This document shows positions 60,193 through 64,000 of a stretch of DNA of 64,000 bases, in pieces (within the stretch, counting starts at the first letter, position 1; each line of letters opens with the position of its first letter). Below the pieces are notes generated by a model. It saw only the letters and a program-made list of their open reading frames with translations. It searched no databases and was not told the origin of the DNA. The position numbers and the translations under genes were made by a program. The DNA is from Ulota crispa (lineage: Eukaryota > Streptophyta > Bryopsida > Orthotrichales > Orthotrichaceae), in NCBI GenBank assembly GCA_963920765.1, contig OY987250.1:17166409-17230408 (forward strand). Reading direction: 5' to 3'.

Positions 60193-60907
60193 GGGGATTG
60201 ATATGTCTACCACACCCTTACAGCCAGGGTTTTTTTTCATTTTTTAAGAAATGCCAAAGTGGCGATTTTAAATGTTATAGCGGTGCTCCAAATTTCAACA
60301 GTCATCCACATATTGGATAGAAAATATCACATTAGCACATAATACATGTTTATAATGAGGTTTTCATCCACATTTTGGTGATTTCATCCAAGTTTTTTTT
60401 TTTAATTTGAAGCTTTTTGGCAATTTCATACAAATAATCATGTGTTTTTTTCTATAGGCTTGGTGCTGGTCAAAAAAAATTGGTGCTTTTTTGCTCCAAA
60501 TCGCAAAAAAAAAACGTTGCTTTCAACTATTCTACCACACCCCAAGGTAAATTTTAGATTTCTACCATCAAAACACTAAATTTGAGAATTTGAAATTCAT
60601 ATTTGGACTTAGAGACCGTGATGTAGTCTAGTATCATAAAAAGGTTCTAATTGAACAACACCCAATGAAAAAGCTTATCTTTTTTAATAAACAAAAGTAA
60701 AAGTAATGCTTTTCCCTTGAGCTAAGTTTTTTCTTTGGGTGTTGTTCAATTACAACCTTCTTTTTTAGTTCTAGACAAAAGCAAGGTCTCTAAGTCCAAA
60801 TCTGAATTCCAAATTCTCAAATTCAACTATTTGATGGTAGAAATCTAAAATTTACCTTGGGGTTGTGGTAGAATAGCTGAATGGGTGTGGTAGACATACC
60901 AATCCCC
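60193..60907. mobile_element. Mutator-like MITE with exact 9-bp target duplication
   Basis: TTCATTTAG occurs at 60184-60192 and 60908-60916. Termini are GGGGATTGATATGTCTACC and, inverted, GGGGATTGGTATGTCTACC, with one mismatch over 25 bp. The inner half is a large palindrome: 60525-60700 is repeated inverted at 60720-60890 (landmark AAATTTTAGATTTCTACCAT). No coding capacity. Confidence 0.88.
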
Positions 60908-60916
60908 TTCATTTAG

Positions 60917-61781
60917 ATGGCTACTTTGGAAAAATACTTCAAGGAGCATGTTTTGTTTAGAGAGATAGGTGGATAGTATATTGGTTACAAATGGTTTGAA
61001 TTACACAAGTAAGGAGGCGATATAACATGTTTCGCAATAATATATATTTGGCCACAACCCTAATGTAGATGTAATAGTTTTGGCAATCTTTGCCACTAAG
61101 TTGTTGAAGTGTGGTGATGCATTAGCAGCTTGCTTAGATGTAAAAGGCAAGGTGAGCAGAAAGTTTGTCCAAGTATTGGCAATCTGAGCAACATTCTCCT
61201 TAAGTACATATCTAGTATCTGACTCAATTGCACTTTGTCCTCACAAAATTATATATTTAGTATTTTTAACAAGCATTCCTACTTTTATAAAAATCCAAAA
61301 CTACACTTTCCACAAAGTGATGGCTACAAGGAATCAAGGATTTTAAAAGATATATTAAACAATTGCATACGACTATCACAAAACTTAAAAACTCTAAACA
61401 AGCAAATGGCCATACTCATAAACTGCATAGTCAAGCATATGGCTAAGGGAGTAATGGCATAAATGAAGTGTATTAGCCACAATCTTTGAAAAAGTACTGC
61501 AAGTAAAGTGTGAAAGTTGAAGTGTGTGGCAAGCAAGACACTTGTATTATTTTCGTTGAAGATTGGATTGGAAATGCCAATCAACAAGGAATGTAGTACA
61601 TATATGATCCTCAATCAAGGCTTGGCTATCAATTACAAGTGAACATTGGCTACAAAGACACTCTTTTTCACGTTTATTTCCTTTGGTATTAATGAAGCAC
61701 ATTTTTTAAAGTAAGATCTTGGCTATTTTAAGCCAATAAAGAAAACATTGCCCTCTACCCTTTTGCATGTAGCCCTTGGTA
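60917..61781. other. AT-rich non-coding DNA
   Basis: Only short open frames; nothing recognised. Confidence 0.4.
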
Positions 61782-62423
61782 AGGTAGTATGCTCTAAAAT
61801 CATCACTTTAACCTCTACAGGAGGTTGCTTACCAAAAGTATTGGTTGTATCCATATAAGGACCATTTAGTACTTCAAGAAATGAATTTGTGACAAATGCC
61901 AAAAATTCCCCACAAAATCCTACTTGACTGGTAGTATGTTCAAGACTTGGCTTAAAACTTACAACTCCAATGGAATTCATGCGCTATTCAAATACCCCTT
62001 CCGAATAGAACATATGAGAACGTATGCAATACAACAACATTCTTTCAGGGGTTGGTCTACCTTTTCATGGGCTTTCCAAGACATGAATTTTTTATGTCTA
62101 ATTTTCAAACAAAGAGAAAAGGATGCCAAATGTAATACAATTTTTTCATAATTCTTGAAGCATAATTAAACTGTTGATGAATTTTCAAAGTTTTTTATAG
62201 TAGGCACTTTTTTGTGACACTAGGTTCTCTATAAGCTACTCCTTGCAAGTTGTAAAGAGATGAGGAGAAATAGTTGAGTATGATTGGCTTTTGCCATAGA
62301 ATACACCTTTTTCTCTATGACTCAAAGAGGTCCATTCAAGGACCACTTCATGTCCATTATTCCATTCTTGAACTACCCATGGAATGCTTTACATGAGAGG
62401 ATCACAATTAGAGCACTCTACCT
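61782..62423. mobile_element. TA-flanked MITE, AGGTAG family, copy 5 (long form)
   Basis: The left end is TA then AGGTAGTATGCTCTAAAATC and the right end is TTAGAGCACTCTACCT then TA. Outer parts match copy 4 (33927-34325), but about 235 bp around 61810-62045 are present only here. Either copy 4 is an internal deletion or this one gained an insert. Confidence 0.85.
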
Positions 62424-62429
62424 TACATT

Positions 62430-62870
62430 GCACACACACAATCAATGTACGGGGAGATCCAAAAAGCAATAGAAAGTCAGTCCAATAAAACATCAAAAAA
62501 CTCGATTGAAATGTAAATCCACTAGCTAAAAACAAACAATATTTTTGTAATATTTCTAATTATAGTGTAAGTATATAGGTAGTATCTAATGCCTGCATAG
62601 AAAATATTAGTTGGAAATGAATAATGTAGGATTTTTGTCAAAGAAGCTCAAAATTTTCCCTCACGCTGCACGCAATTGATGGGCTAGGATGGAAGAGTTC
62701 AAGATTTTGACCTGGAAAATAAGGTAAGAGTGTAGAAATTTACCACCAGCAAGTTGAATTTGGGAATTGGAAATTCAAATTTTAGAAACATCCACCAAAA
62801 ACTGACTTCATACTTAGGAACCAATCCAAACTTTTAGCTGGTGGCAGTTGAACAAATAATTGTCCTTTAG
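62430..62870. other. AT-rich non-coding DNA
   Basis: No feature recognised. Confidence 0.4.
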
Positions 62871-62877
62871 TTGTTAA

Positions 62878-63523
62878 CCCCAAAGCGTCATTGGGGATAG
62901 AAACTGTTCTTGACCAGTTTTTGAGATTAAATTTAACTTGAACAAATTACTAATTTTAGTAGATTATATTTTTGAAAAGTTGTTTTTGAAGTTTAGTTTT
63001 AGCTTCAACAATCTAATTGTGCAAAAGATTAATTATGATTTTTCTATTCAAGATTTTGTGCACAGGTGTTCATTGCAATCTTGACTTTATGTAGTGTTCA
63101 GGGCTCTTGGGAACGAGCCTCAAATACACTAGATCTTTGAGAAATAATCATATTAGAAATTCATTTATAAAAATTGTAGAGTAGATTTTGAGAACTCATA
63201 AATTGATTGGGGTTATACATGTTAGGCTTTTTAACCTCATATTTTGTTGGTGACCAATTTTTTTGATTTGACATGTGAAAAGACGATTGAAAGACTTCAA
63301 ATCACTTTCACAGTTTTAACACGCTCATGATCAAACATTATAATCTTTCAATCCGTAAGAGATATTGTTGTGTTTTCTTTTCTAATGTGATCTCTAACAT
63401 GTCTAATTTGATTCTATACGATTACAATTCAAAAAGAATAAATACAACTTATCAAAATATTGACTTTTAGTTCAAATTAGAGAAAATTCCTAAAAGCCTC
63501 GGAAATGCAATGTCACTTTGGGG
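62878..63523. mobile_element. TTAA-type (piggyBac-like) element F
   Basis: It begins CCCCAAAGCGTCATTG and ends with the inverse of CCCCAAAGTGACATTGC, between TTAA at 62874-62877 and 63524-63527. At 646 bp it belongs with element G to a short subfamily. Non-autonomous. Confidence 0.87.
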
Positions 63524-63527
63524 TTAA

Positions 63528-64000
63528 AGAACCTAAATGCAAGTATTACTGTCTGTCCTCACATTTGTGCATGCATTAAGAAAAACACATTTTCCCACAA
63601 TTTGCCAAGGGGACAAAGTTATATTTTTTGCAACAATTTGCCTCAAACTACAATTCGTACACGACTTGGATCACAAAGCATTTTGGTTTATTTACTTGAG
63701 CAAGCTAGTAGGTTCTTTCAAAAGCGTCATCCAAAACATGCACTGGGACAAATTTCAAAGGCGGATCCATACCTCTAAACATGTTTCAATTGACTTGAAA
63801 ATTAAGTAGAAGTCCATACCTCACTCGGTTTTATTCATCTCTTTTAGACTTTTGCAAAGTTGATTGTGAAACTTTGAAGTTGGTATAGGGGCCACTTTGT
63901 TTTATTACTACTCCTGTTCTATAGGGTTGACCTCCATTTTCAATCAAAGTTGGAAAACCAAGGAGATGACAAACAAATCATGAATGGAAGTTAGCTACGG
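63528..64000. other. AT-rich non-coding DNA
   Basis: Two overlapping short frames, neither recognised nor supported by composition; no gene called. Confidence 0.4.

Noticed and set aside
1..64000. LTR retrotransposons, tRNA or rRNA genes, CRISPR arrays
   Set aside because: No gag-pol frames or paired LTRs were seen, and no cloverleaf or rRNA sequence was recognised; repeats are explained by DNA elements and segmental duplication.

Overview
This 64 kb window looks like nuclear DNA of a land plant, most likely a non-seed plant such as a bryophyte (that rank is inference). The reasons are an AT-rich background with CpG-rich gene starts, GT-AG introns of about 200-280 bp, a plant telo-box (TTAGGGTTT on this strand) in front of an eIF2-beta exon, genes of the TORNADO1-like LRR-Roc-COR (ROCO) type, and abundant CACTA, TA-flanked, Mutator-like and TTAA-flanked miniature transposons. 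No prokaryotic gene arrangement, rRNA, tRNA or CRISPR was seen.

The backbone is a tandem array of one compound unit: a ROCO gene on the minus strand, about 2 kb of shared CpG-rich upstream DNA, and an F-box-type locus on the plus strand. ROCO1 lies at 5821-10419, ROCO2 at 26701-31300, ROCO3 at 39192-43785, and an older truncated LRR exon at 56545-57737. F-box loci lie at 22581-22809 and 34946-35176, with an eroded 5' remnant at 13118-13400. From 22.4 kb to 46 kb the unit repeats with a step of about 12.4 kb. Each ROCO gene has three exons. Intron 1 (phase 1) splits the P-loop of the Roc GTPase, so exon 1 carries the LRRs and GEPYA plus one base of the next Gly codon, and exon 2 supplies GKT, the rest of Roc, and COR. 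None of the copies is intact. ROCO1 has one in-frame TAG, ROCO3 a 2-nt deletion near its C-terminus, ROCO2 three stops, a frameshift and a P-loop Gly-to-Ser change, and the fourth is only a broken first exon.

Two tracts are far more alike than their flanks: 22737-24085 with 35104-36452 (two mismatches counted in about 1350 bp) and 10556-11661 with 43922-45027 (about eight mismatches in 1100 bp). Their flanks or coding regions are only about 85-94% identical, so recent gene conversion or unequal exchange is the natural explanation.

The rest is transposon-rich. Paralogous 'empty sites' inside the window allow exact boundaries for many insertions. Seven elements begin with CCC, end with GGG and are flanked by TTAA (six on both sides), which is the piggyBac signature. 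One has an unoccupied TTAA paralogue at 48943-48946, and another is nested inside a 316-bp fold-back element. Five TA-flanked elements share AGGTAG termini, two of them with empty sites. There are also CACTA elements with 3-bp target duplications, and Mutator-like elements with 9-bp duplications. At 55.9-56.45 kb a 5' fragment of an eIF2-beta gene (two exons with both lysine blocks) is joined to the truncated LRR exon.
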